Below are positions 43,692-51,766 of a stretch of DNA of 64,000 bases, piece by piece (the first letter of the stretch is position 1; every line of letters starts with the position of its first letter). Below the pieces are notes generated by a model. That model searched no databases, was not told where the DNA came from, and saw nothing but the letters and a program-made list of their open reading frames with translations. Source of the DNA: Ardenticatenaceae bacterium (GTDB taxonomy: Bacteria; Chloroflexota; Anaerolineae; Promineifilales; Promineifilaceae); contig JACKBU010000010.1 in assembly GCA_020634395.1 (NCBI GenBank), forward strand, positions 69,559 through 133,558. Reading direction: 5' to 3'. The translations under genes were made by a program, and so were the position numbers.

Positions 43692-44771
43692 CTACCTGGT
43701 TAACTGGCAAATCTTTTCTTCCCAAACCTGGCGCACTTGCGCTTCTAAAAATCCCTGGCATCTCTGCCGCTGGCGGGCGATGATTCTTTGCCGCAGGGAT
43801 TGGTTGGTCACCAGAATATCGGCCAGCTCCGCCAGCCGGGCATAATCTTTCTTTCGGAACTGCACGCCGGCGTCGGCCAGGGTATAAGGCACGCTAGTGC
43901 TTTGGTATGCCAAAATGGGCAGCCCCAGGTACATACTCTCGATGAACGGTTTGCCGAAGCCCTCGTGTTCGCTCATCGATACGTACAGGTCGGCCGCGCG
44001 GTAATAAGTGACCATGTCTTGCTGCGAGACTTTGCCGGTGAGGGTCACGGCCGTTTCCAAACCCAGATCGGCGGCCAGGTCTTCCACCCACACGTCATAT
44101 TTCAAGTCCCAGCGGTCTCCCAACAGCACAAGCTGCGCTTCTGGCTGAATCCGCCGCAAGTAATAAAGCAGCTTGACGAGGTCTTCTTGCCTCTTATTCG
44201 GCGCCAGCCGGCCGACAAAGAGCAGCAACGGCCGTTTCCCTTGCAGTTCCGCCGCCAATGGCTCGTTATCCGGCAGATCAAGCTGGGCCTCGGCCAGGGC
44301 AATGGGCAGCACGGCCGTATGCTCGTAACCCGCCGCGTGTAACTCCAGCTCGTTATACGCCGAATCGGCCAGCGCCAGTACGGTCTGCGGTTGCAGCGCA
44401 CGCAGCTGCGCCTGTCCCAACTGCGCCAACTGCACCCAGGCCGGGTTGACACGCTCAAAAAACTCCGGCGGTGTCACGTTGTGATGGATCAATAGCAGTT
44501 CCAGCTGGTTCTGCTGTAAAAAATTCGCTACGTCTGAGCCGATACTGTGGTGGTAGATGGCCAGACGGCCGTCACGCGCCGGGCGATAGGCTGCCAGAGA
44601 ACGCACCTCGGCTGCCATGCTGTCGTGGATGTGCTGCGCATAGAGGTGTGAATCAAATCCCAGTTCGCGCAGCCAGCTGCGCAGCAGCAGCGCCTGGTCG
44701 GTAATCGCGTCACCGGCCGTCGCGCCGGTCAAAAACTGGTGCAGCGCACGGGGCGAAGGTTTACGATTCAT
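43692..44771 (-). CDS. Glycosyltransferase family 4
   Basis: 359 aa. The N-terminal part (ALHQFLTGATAGDAITDQALLLRSWLRELGFDSHLYAQHI) and LLFVGRLAPNKRQEDLVKLLYYL plus EHEGFGKPFIESMYLGLPILAYQ show a GT-B fold with the E-x7-E signature. The segment GIYHHSIGSDVANFLQ-like near residue 70 is found in mannosyl- and rhamnosyltransferases; sugar specificity cannot be told. It overlaps the end of the upstream small gene by 11 nt. Confidence 0.9.
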   Translation of the reverse strand: MNRKPSPRALHQFLTGATAGDAITDQALLLRSWLRELGFDSHLYAQHIHDSMAAEVRSLAAYRPARDGRLAIYHHSIGSDVANFLQQNQLELLLIHHNVTPPEFFERVNPAWVQLAQLGQAQLRALQPQTVLALADSAYNELELHAAGYEHTAVLPIALAEAQLDLPDNEPLAAELQGKRPLLLFVGRLAPNKRQEDLVKLLYYLRRIQPEAQLVLLGDRWDLKYDVWVEDLAADLGLETAVTLTGKVSQQDMVTYYRAADLYVSMSEHEGFGKPFIESMYLGLPILAYQSTSVPYTLADAGVQFRKKDYARLAELADILVTNQSLRQRIIARQRQRCQGFLEAQVRQVWEEKICQLTR

Positions 44772-45270
44772 CGTCGGTCGGCGGCTGCCAGCGGCGCAGC
44801 TCGGCGCGCAGTTGATCGATTTCGGCCTGCTGCTGCTGTGCCAGGCGGGTTAATTCGTTTAGGGCGCTGATGGTGTGGTTGGTAACGGCCGTTTCCCGCG
44901 CCGCCAAACGGTTAACATAAAACAAGACTAGCTGGTGGGCCTGCCCCCGAATCTGCCGCCACAACCGCCCCAATATGGGCACCCGCAGCGCTGGCGATTC
45001 TACCAACAGCGGTGTGGTGTCCGGCGGTGGCATCTGGTTAAGCTGGCGCAGGTGGTGGTGCAGGGTGGTGAACTGGTGCACGCCCGGCGGCAGTTCTGGC
45101 AGGGGCGCTGCATAACCAAACGTGGGAAATGTCAGGTGTCCGCTGCTCCATTGTGACGGCCGTGCCTGCAGCCGAGTCTCGATGGCCTCTTGCAAAGCAG
45201 AGGCCGTCACTTCTTCGTCGTGGATCTCAATCCAGGGCTGGCCTTGCGGCTCAGGCGTGGCTGGCGGCAT
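44761..45270 (-). CDS. Small unrecognised protein, member A of a polysaccharide-cluster family
   Basis: 169 aa. I do not recognise a named family. The N-terminal part (EVTASALQEAIETRL) and the C-terminal core (VPILGRLWRQIRGQAHQLVLFYVNRLA) match the gene at 47469 (VNIEAIMQEIRQKIL and VPIIGSMIEMLRRKLHELVLYYVNQIA) along their length; the C-terminal core also fits the gene at 49201. A coiled coil (LTRLAQQQQAEIDQLRAELRRW) ends the protein. The amphipathic VP.(I/L)G segment may bind the membrane. It starts 20 nt inside the end of the upstream glycosyltransferase gene and overlaps the next, which implies a role with them. Confidence 0.72.
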   Translation of the reverse strand: MPPATPEPQGQPWIEIHDEEVTASALQEAIETRLQARPSQWSSGHLTFPTFGYAAPLPELPPGVHQFTTLHHHLRQLNQMPPPDTTPLLVESPALRVPILGRLWRQIRGQAHQLVLFYVNRLAARETAVTNHTISALNELTRLAQQQQAEIDQLRAELRRWQPPTDDES

Positions 45271-46465
45271 AAGGCGTTTCCTCCATCTGCATGGCGGCAA
45301 TGATTTGTTTGTACTGTTCAATGATTTGCGGCCACTGGTAGTGGGCCAGAACGTACTTACGGCCGTTACGCCCCATTTGCCTGGCGGCAGGGGGATGTTC
45401 GCGCAGGTAATCCAGCGTGGCGGCAAATTCCGGATAGCTGCTGAAATACAGCCCACCGTTCGACTTTTGGCAGTGTTCGCGGGTAACTGCGCAACGGCCG
45501 TGCACCAGCACCGGCGTCTCCGCCAGCCAGCTCTCCATCACCACCAGCGAGAAACTTTCGTTGATGGAGGGCTGGCACAGCACCGCCGCGGCTGCGTAGG
45601 CATCATACTTCTCCTGGCGCGAGACAAAACCCAGGTCCACCACGTGGCCGGCCGCCGCCGGGGGAAGGTCTACGTCACCCGGCCCAATCAACACCAGCTT
45701 CATATCTGTGGGCGCGGCCTGCACGTACTGCTGCCAGTAATCCACCAGCAGCGGCACATTTTTACCCGCGTCGCGTCGCCCCACGTACATCACAAAGGGC
45801 GCCTCCAGCCCAAAGCGGGCGCGAAAACGGGCTGCGTCGCCATGCCAATCCGTATCCACGCCCTCACCGATCACCGCCCGCACCTGCGATCCGGCCGGAC
45901 CAAACAGCCGGTCGGCCAACGCCCGTTCCGACTCGACATGCAAAACCAGGGTGTGCACCTGGGGCAGCACGCTGCGGTAGAGCGAGAGGTAGGCGTAGCT
46001 TTCATCGTGCAGGCAGGGGATAACGGCCGTGCGCTGCGGACAAATCTGCGCGCCAAAATAAGTGGTGGCAAACATGTAGGGAATAAAAAAGTAAATCGTA
46101 TCCTGGCAGGTCTGGCGAATGTGGTCGAACAGAGCCGGGCATTTGAACATCTCGTAGATGTATATTTGCTCCTCTTCCGGGGTAATGGGCAAACCCTTCA
46201 TCAAGCGCCAGTTCACGGCATCAAAGGCCGTTTTGTCGCGCGGCAGCACCGGAAAACGGCGCACCGTAACGCCATCCACCACTTCTACGCCCGGGCGATG
46301 ATGATTTTTGCCCCAATCAGTATGAAAATCGCGGATGCAGGTGGTCAGCACTTCAACGTTAAATCCGGCAGCCTGCAAATGGGCGATGGTGCGCCGCGTT
46401 TCCGCTTCCATACCGCCGGGAATATCTGGTCCAAACCAGGGCGTGACAAATGTAACGTGGTTCAT
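45251..46465 (-). CDS. Glycosyltransferase family 4
   Basis: 404 aa, GT-B fold. VTFVTPWFGPDIPGGMEAETRRTIAHL at the N-terminus, FVMYVGRRDAGKNVPLLVDYW and INESFSLVVMESWLAETPVLVHGRCAV in the donor domain. Closely related to the 41630 gene, and both lack the commonly seen second Gly-rich loop. It touches the FkbM methyltransferase gene with a one-base stop/start overlap and overlaps the small gene downstream by 20 nt. Confidence 0.92.
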   Translation of the reverse strand: MNHVTFVTPWFGPDIPGGMEAETRRTIAHLQAAGFNVEVLTTCIRDFHTDWGKNHHRPGVEVVDGVTVRRFPVLPRDKTAFDAVNWRLMKGLPITPEEEQIYIYEMFKCPALFDHIRQTCQDTIYFFIPYMFATTYFGAQICPQRTAVIPCLHDESYAYLSLYRSVLPQVHTLVLHVESERALADRLFGPAGSQVRAVIGEGVDTDWHGDAARFRARFGLEAPFVMYVGRRDAGKNVPLLVDYWQQYVQAAPTDMKLVLIGPGDVDLPPAAAGHVVDLGFVSRQEKYDAYAAAAVLCQPSINESFSLVVMESWLAETPVLVHGRCAVTREHCQKSNGGLYFSSYPEFAATLDYLREHPPAARQMGRNGRKYVLAHYQWPQIIEQYKQIIAAMQMEETPYAASHA

Positions 46466-47469
46466 TACCTGGCGTAAGCCACCACATCCACGTGACCAAT
46501 GCCGGAGGCGGCCTGCGCGGCCATAATGGCGGCCGTGTTTTGGGGCGCGGCGCTTTTTTGTCCGGTGCGCTCCAGAATGTACACGTCGTATGTTTGCTGG
46601 ATGGCGTCCATGAAGGCGGCCGGATCGGCCCCGCTGGTGGTGCGGATTAAATCGGGCGCAAATTCCATCGCCAAAATGGGCCTGTGTTTGGCAATAATCT
46701 GCTGCATGCCTGCCCAGGCGCGCGGCTCTGCGCCCTCGATGTCCATTTTGATCAGGTCGATTTGGGCCACGTTAGCCAGGGTATCGTCCAGCGTTACAGC
46801 TTCGACGCGGGGCAAGACAAATTCCTGGGCCAGCGGTTCGGATTCGTTGATGATACGGCCGTTACTATCTGCGCCCCCGCCCGAAAAAATTAATGTCTGC
46901 GCCTTCTCCGCCACCGCATTTTGGAACAGCGTGACATTGCCGAAGCCGTTCTCCGCCAGGCTTTGATACAGCGACTGGCAGTTGGCCGGCGTCGGCTCAA
47001 AGGCATACACGTGCCCATTTTCACCCACCAGTCGGGCCGCCAGCAGTGTGAAATAACCAATGTTGGCGCCCACGTCCACAAAGGTCATGCCAGGCCGCAG
47101 AATGCGGCGAAACTCCTCAGTAACGTACGGCTCATAAGCCTTCTCTCTGGCGATGGTCGCGCCCACAAAATGATCGTTTAAGCGCACATAGATGCTGAAA
47201 TCATCCAGTTCCACGAGCTGCAGCCGATTGCGCTCGGCCACCAGATTCTTGAATTCATAGGAATTGAGAAACCCATCCACCAGCGTGGGTAAAGAAACGT
47301 GATGGGTCTGTACCAGATTAGTGTAATAAGCCAACCCGTCTTGATCCGGTTCGCGGTTCAGCAGCAGGCGGTAGCAGTAGTACACGTCCTCTTCGGTCGC
47401 CCGTTGGAAATCCCTGGGCTGTGGATGGATCGAAAGTCGGCGTCGAATCGCGCTTAACAAGTTTGCCAT
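46465..47469 (-). CDS. FkbM-family SAM methyltransferase with N-terminal DUF4214-like domain
   Basis: 334 aa. Residues about 27-80 (YRLLLNREPDQDGLAYYTNL..DGFLNSYEF) match DUF4214. The methyltransferase domain follows with motif I FVDVGANIGYFTLLAARLVG, acidic loop AFEPTPAN, and DLIKMDIEGAEPRAW. FkbM enzymes methylate hydroxyl groups of sugars or natural products. Placed among glycosyltransferases, it most likely O-methylates a sugar of the exported glycan or caps its growing end. It shares one base with the genes on both sides. Confidence 0.9.
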   Translation of the reverse strand: MANLLSAIRRRLSIHPQPRDFQRATEEDVYYCYRLLLNREPDQDGLAYYTNLVQTHHVSLPTLVDGFLNSYEFKNLVAERNRLQLVELDDFSIYVRLNDHFVGATIAREKAYEPYVTEEFRRILRPGMTFVDVGANIGYFTLLAARLVGENGHVYAFEPTPANCQSLYQSLAENGFGNVTLFQNAVAEKAQTLIFSGGGADSNGRIINESEPLAQEFVLPRVEAVTLDDTLANVAQIDLIKMDIEGAEPRAWAGMQQIIAKHRPILAMEFAPDLIRTTSGADPAAFMDAIQQTYDVYILERTGQKSAAPQNTAAIMAAQAASGIGHVDVVAYAR

Positions 47470-47867
47470 TAGTTTTCTTTTTCTTCTTCGAGTTCCTGAC
47501 TAAGAATGCTCACAGCACGTAGAAGGTGGTAATTTACTTCCACCTGTTGGGTGGCAATCTGATTAACATAATACAGCACCAGCTCATGAAGTTTGCGGCG
47601 CAGCATTTCAATCATGGATCCAATGATGGGCACGTTTACCCGCGTCACATTCATTTTAACGCCGACACGATTATAAGCCAGCCCAGCGTAGTAGAGATGC
47701 TCGTAAAACTCCGGCGGCAGCCTTTTTCCGCCTATGGCTACCAGCGGTTGGCCATCCGGCATGCGCACGGTCTGGTCGGTTAAGATTTTTTGCCGGATTT
47801 CCTGCATGATGGCCTCAATGTTGACCTGTTGGTCTTCACCGTCCGGGATGGTTTCTTCCAGACTCAT
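47469..47867 (-). CDS. Small unrecognised protein, member B of the polysaccharide-cluster family
   Basis: 132 aa. Homologous throughout to the 44761-45270 protein: VNIEAIMQEIRQKIL, LPPEFYEHLYYAG, and the core VPIIGSMIEMLRRKLHELVLYYVNQIATQQVEVNYHLL, then an acidic tail (ILSQELEEEKEN). No signal peptide and no long membrane helix; the core helix is amphipathic with Arg/Lys on one face. The start overlaps nothing, but the stop shares a base with the FkbM gene start. Function unknown; a membrane-peripheral scaffold for glycosyltransferases is a guess. Confidence 0.72.
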   Translation of the reverse strand: MSLEETIPDGEDQQVNIEAIMQEIRQKILTDQTVRMPDGQPLVAIGGKRLPPEFYEHLYYAGLAYNRVGVKMNVTRVNVPIIGSMIEMLRRKLHELVLYYVNQIATQQVEVNYHLLRAVSILSQELEEEKEN

Positions 47868-47955
47868 AAGTTATTCTCGCTTTTGTTCCTTAGCACTTTG
47901 CCGGGGCGTTACGGCCGTTTCCCGGCAAAAATGGTACATGATGCCCGGCAAATGG

Positions 47956-49146
47956 TCAAAACGGCAGGGCACGCAGCACCTCCTCCAAAAAGACGCGATA
48001 ATCCTGCGCTACCTGCGCCGGCTGGCACCGCCCGGCAACATAGTGGCGGGCGGATTGGCCCATCTCCTGGCGGGCAGCCGGTGATTGGGCCAGCCGGCGC
48101 ATGGCCGCCAGCAGCGCTTCGTCGTCCAGCGGCGGGACGCGGGTAACGGCCGTTTCCGGCAGCTCCCCGTACCAGCCATGATCGTACACCAGCAACGGCC
48201 GTGCCGCAGCCAGCGCCCGCAGCGCCACCGCCGACGTCTCGCCCAGCGTCGGGGCGCGCAAGTTAACCACCACATCGGCCGTCGCCAGCCAGTCCACAAA
48301 GCCAGCCAGGTCGGGCACAAAGCCGGTGCGATGCACGACGGAGCCAATATCCAGGTCAGCGATCAGGCTGTCCAGGTCGGCCTCGGCAGATTCGCCGCCA
48401 ACGATGAGAAAGTAAACATTCTCGCCTTCCTGGCGCAGGCGGCTAAAAGCACGCAGGGCACGATCAACCTGCTTGGGCGGCGTCACTTCGCCGGCGGCGG
48501 CAAAGATGATGGCTTCCGGCGGCCACCCCAACTCGTTGCGCCGCGATTCTCCGGACACGGGAGTGAGGGGTTGGGCAATAGTTTGCACGGGACGGCCGTT
48601 ACCTACCACCTCGCGCACCCAATCGGCCACCGTTTGGCTGTGTACCAGCACGCCCAGGTTCAAATCCAGGACGCGCCGGTTTAATGGCCAGCTGTCCAGC
48701 GGATGCTGGGCCTGCCCGGCCCGAATGGCCCAGGCCAGAGCGGTTCCCGTCTGCCCGTGGTCGTAACCCAGTTCGCGCGTGTACTCATCATATCGCCCCT
48801 GCCCGACCGTGGTATGGGCGACGAAATGATGCAAAAAATAATCGTGCAGCACGACCACACCGGGATAGCGGCGCATCGTGGCGTAGAGGCTGGTGTGATG
48901 GACGCTGTTGCCCATCTGGTAGAGGGGCAAATCAAACTGCCAGCGCTCCTGTGGAAAGGCCGCCAGCGGGCGCACAGCAAACTGCCGCCGCAGCGTGGCA
49001 TCCACCTGCTCCGGCTCTGCGGTGTAGAGGGTCAGGTCTACTTCCTGCGCCAGAAAAGGCAGCAAGTCGCCGCTGTAATCGGCGATGCCGCTGCGCGCCG
49101 GGGGCAGCGGGCTGAAGTAGGCGACGTGTAGGGGAAAGCGCGTCAT
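47956..49146 (-). CDS. Glycosyltransferase family 4 (divergent)
   Basis: 396 aa. VAYFSPLPPARSGIADYSGDLLPFLAQ at the N-terminus is typical of a subgroup of GT4 enzymes; the donor domain has IIFAAAGEVTPPKQVDRALRAF and TLGETSAVALRALAAARPLLVYDHGW, in which the second Glu of the E-x7-E pair is replaced. Retaining glycosyltransferase of unknown specificity. An 88-nt gap follows to the small gene B, and 54 nt precede it, occupied by an inverted repeat. Confidence 0.87.
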   Translation of the reverse strand: MTRFPLHVAYFSPLPPARSGIADYSGDLLPFLAQEVDLTLYTAEPEQVDATLRRQFAVRPLAAFPQERWQFDLPLYQMGNSVHHTSLYATMRRYPGVVVLHDYFLHHFVAHTTVGQGRYDEYTRELGYDHGQTGTALAWAIRAGQAQHPLDSWPLNRRVLDLNLGVLVHSQTVADWVREVVGNGRPVQTIAQPLTPVSGESRRNELGWPPEAIIFAAAGEVTPPKQVDRALRAFSRLRQEGENVYFLIVGGESAEADLDSLIADLDIGSVVHRTGFVPDLAGFVDWLATADVVVNLRAPTLGETSAVALRALAAARPLLVYDHGWYGELPETAVTRVPPLDDEALLAAMRRLAQSPAARQEMGQSARHYVAGRCQPAQVAQDYRVFLEEVLRALPF

Positions 49147-49161
49147 GTCGGCATGTCAGGA

Positions 49162-49202
49162 AGAGACTGGAGACTAACGATAGTATCCAATCTCCAGTCT
49201 CT
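49162..49202. repeat. 12-bp inverted repeat at the end of gene C
   Basis: AGAGACTGGAGA (49162-49173) and TCTCCAGTCTCT (49191-49202) enclose 17 nt. The right arm overlaps the stop codon of the small gene C. No clear T run follows on the minus strand, so it may be an mRNA-stabilising or partial-termination hairpin within the block. Confidence 0.6.
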
Positions 49203-49575
49203 AATCTTTCCTCTCTTTGCTTTGCTCCGGTTCCAGCCGCGCCAGATGTTCCTCGATGGCATGCAGGCGGCGGTTCATCTGTGCCAACTGGGCCGTCATT
49301 TCGGCCAGATCATGGGCCCGATCGGTTTGTTCGTGGTCCTGGGCGATGAGCCGCGCTTCGTGGTCTTGCAGCCGGGCGACGAGCAGGCGATTGAGGTCGT
49401 TTTGCTGCTGCAGCAACGGCCGTACATACCAGGTTGTGGCCACGTCATTCCACATCTGGCGCAGGCGGGCAATCAGCGGGCCAACCAGCGGCACGTCGGA
49501 GGTGAACGGCCGTTCGTGCACCTGCCACTGCGCTTCTAATGGATCGATGGGGGGCCATTCGTCTTGTTGGCTCAT
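49201..49575 (-). CDS. Small unrecognised protein, member C of the polysaccharide-cluster family
   Basis: 124 aa. It has the same core as A and B (DVPLVGPLIARLRQMWNDVATTWYVRPLLQQQNDLNRLLV) but a longer C-terminal coiled coil (HDLAEMTAQLAQMNRRLHAIEEHLARLEP) and a different N-terminus. Core-like segments of this type (VPxxG...LR....WYVRPLLxQQxxxN) appear beside methyltransferases and glycosyltransferases in other bacteria, from general recollection. ATG 49575 was chosen because upstream in-frame residues are the shadow of the membrane protein gene. Function unknown. Confidence 0.72.
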   Translation of the reverse strand: MSQQDEWPPIDPLEAQWQVHERPFTSDVPLVGPLIARLRQMWNDVATTWYVRPLLQQQNDLNRLLVARLQDHEARLIAQDHEQTDRAHDLAEMTAQLAQMNRRLHAIEEHLARLEPEQSKERKD

Positions 49576-49591
49576 AAGGCTCTTCTCCAGG

Positions 49592-51760
49592 TTATGGCGC
49601 AACGCGCCAGATGGTTCCCTGCCAGGTGGTCGGAATGATTTCCGTAGGCCGGCGATCATAACGACCTTCCAGTGCGGCGGTGTGGATGGCGTAGGCGGCG
49701 GGGGCTTGCAACGGCCGTTGCGGCAGCGGCCACTCATAGCCATCCGGCACGGCCAGCCAGTACACGTCATGCCCGGCCGCCTGCCAGCGGTCAATCTGCG
49801 CCGCCAAAACGGCCGTGTCCAGCGCCGCCGGATCACGCACGGTAAACACATGCTCACCATACAGATATTCCAGCGGCGTGCCGATAAAATCTCCCTGCCC
49901 TACCGGCGCGGGGTCGTTGAAGATAAGCACCGCATCTGGCCCGATCTGCTCGCTTAGCGCCGCCACCTGATCGATTAACCCGGCATAATCCACCTGCGTG
50001 ACAAAGCCGCGCGCCAGCCAGCCCAGGCCGCCCAGCCAAGCTAACGCCAGCAGCCCGCCCAAGACCAGGCTAAGCGGTTTGCGCCAGACGGCCAGCCAGA
50101 CAATCAGCGCCGCTGCAGCCACGATGAAGAAGGGCAGCGTCACTGGCACGTAGCGGCGCATGGTGTAAATGTGGTGCGGATTGGTCTGGATGCGCCACAG
50201 GTACAGCAGCGAGAACAGCAAGCCCACGCCGATCATTACCGCGTTGCGCCGATCGGCGCGCCAGATGAGCAGGCATGTACCCAAAATACCCAGCCACACG
50301 CCCAACGGCGATAGATACCAGCCCAGGCGCAGCAAGTTCTCGTGGTCGGGCCGGGGGATCTGGCCGGTAGAATACCAATCGTTCCAGGCAGACGCCGCAC
50401 CAGTTCCGGGGCGAATGAACCAGCCGTACACGCCCAACAGCAGCACGAGCACCACGCCCACCAGCAAAACGTGGCGGCGATACCGGCCTAACTGGGCCAG
50501 CCGGCCCCGATAGCGAACAAAAATGAAGAGGATGACCAGAGCAACCAGCACGGCCGTTACCGGCAGCAGCCAGTAGCGCGCCAACAGCCGCAGCCCATAG
50601 CCAAAAATCTCGTAAAAGTACGGCCGGCTCTGCGTCAGGCCGTGCAGGAAGGAGTGGGCCGTCAGCAGAGCGAGGGGCGTGTAAAACCAGGCCGCGTCGC
50701 GGCGCAGTTCACCGCTGCCCAACTGCCATAAAAACAGCAGCCCCACAATCAACCAGATAAAGTAAAAATCGATGCGCACCAGGAACAATTCACCCAGCGT
50801 CAGCCCGGCCAGCAGCGCCCACAGCGGACGCGGGCCACGCCCGCTGAGCCACAGAGCCAGGCTCCACAGGCCGGTCCACAGCAAATATTGGGTCAGCGGT
50901 TCGGTAGTAGGATACCGGGCAAACCACTGCTGCACCCCATTCAGCGACAGCCCGGCCAGAGCCAGGGCCGCGGCTTCCCATCCCGCAAACTGGCGCACAG
51001 TGAGGTAAACGGCGAGACTGCCCAGCAGCGTCCACAAGCCGGTCAGCAGCAGCGCCGCCCATACGCCGCCCAGCCCATAGGCGGCCGCCTGCCAGACCGG
51101 ATGCAGGTGGTAGAACTGGGGCATGATGGTGGGGCCCTCCTGGCTGGCAACGTAGAAGGCCGGGAAAAGGTAATAATCGGCGATGGGATTGACGGGATTG
51201 GCGCGCAGCAGGGCCGGATACAGGGCCGGATCAAGCTGGTTGAAGGTCGAATCGTCAATGAGGACACGGCCGTTCTGGGCAATCTCCGCCGCTAAATTAA
51301 CGTAAACACCCGCATCCGCCCCGCCGATAATAAATTCGTGGGGCCGGAAAAACAGCCACAGCGCCGCCACAAACCACAGCAGCAAAAAGAACGGTTCCCA
51401 GCGCGGAGACAAAATGAGGCGCGAAGAGGAGGGAGCAGCGCCCGGTTCAACCGGCGCAGCCGCGGGCCGGCGAAAGCGGAAAAAGAGCAGCAAAAGGAGC
51501 AGCACCAGCCAGATGACAGCCAGGGTGAGCAGTGAATAAACGCCTAACTCGCCCAGTACAAAAGCAATCCAGCCCAAAAGGGTCACACCCAAAGCCAGCG
51601 CAGCAAACGCCAGTTCCAGGGTGATGATAAATCGGCGATCATCCCCCTTTTGGGGCAGTCTGGCAGGACCGAAGATTCCCAACAACAGCCATCCCAGGCT
51701 GCCGCAGGCTAACACCAACAGCAGCAGAGCGGCCCAAGGCGGCAACAGGACGTTTCCCAT
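49592..51760 (-). CDS. Polytopic membrane protein, GT-C glycosyltransferase-like
   Basis: 722 aa with about twelve to fourteen hydrophobic segments from residue 8 to about 590 (ALLLLVLACGSLGWLLLGIFG, LLTLAVIWLVLLLLLLFF and others). The long periplasmic-side loop after helix 4 begins HEFIIGGADAGVYVNLAAEIAQNG, with an acidic residue placed as in GT-C enzymes. The C-terminal ~130 residues are soluble (QIGPDAVLIFNDPAPVGQGDFIGTPLEYLYGEHVFTV). Probably glycosylates lipid-linked or exported glycan at the outer face. It is 16 nt upstream of gene C and 6 nt downstream of the GHL10 gene. Confidence 0.72.
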   Translation of the reverse strand: MGNVLLPPWAALLLLVLACGSLGWLLLGIFGPARLPQKGDDRRFIITLELAFAALALGVTLLGWIAFVLGELGVYSLLTLAVIWLVLLLLLLFFRFRRPAAAPVEPGAAPSSSRLILSPRWEPFFLLLWFVAALWLFFRPHEFIIGGADAGVYVNLAAEIAQNGRVLIDDSTFNQLDPALYPALLRANPVNPIADYYLFPAFYVASQEGPTIMPQFYHLHPVWQAAAYGLGGVWAALLLTGLWTLLGSLAVYLTVRQFAGWEAAALALAGLSLNGVQQWFARYPTTEPLTQYLLWTGLWSLALWLSGRGPRPLWALLAGLTLGELFLVRIDFYFIWLIVGLLFLWQLGSGELRRDAAWFYTPLALLTAHSFLHGLTQSRPYFYEIFGYGLRLLARYWLLPVTAVLVALVILFIFVRYRGRLAQLGRYRRHVLLVGVVLVLLLGVYGWFIRPGTGAASAWNDWYSTGQIPRPDHENLLRLGWYLSPLGVWLGILGTCLLIWRADRRNAVMIGVGLLFSLLYLWRIQTNPHHIYTMRRYVPVTLPFFIVAAAALIVWLAVWRKPLSLVLGGLLALAWLGGLGWLARGFVTQVDYAGLIDQVAALSEQIGPDAVLIFNDPAPVGQGDFIGTPLEYLYGEHVFTVRDPAALDTAVLAAQIDRWQAAGHDVYWLAVPDGYEWPLPQRPLQAPAAYAIHTAALEGRYDRRPTEIIPTTWQGTIWRVAP

Positions 51761-51766
51761 AGTTTG

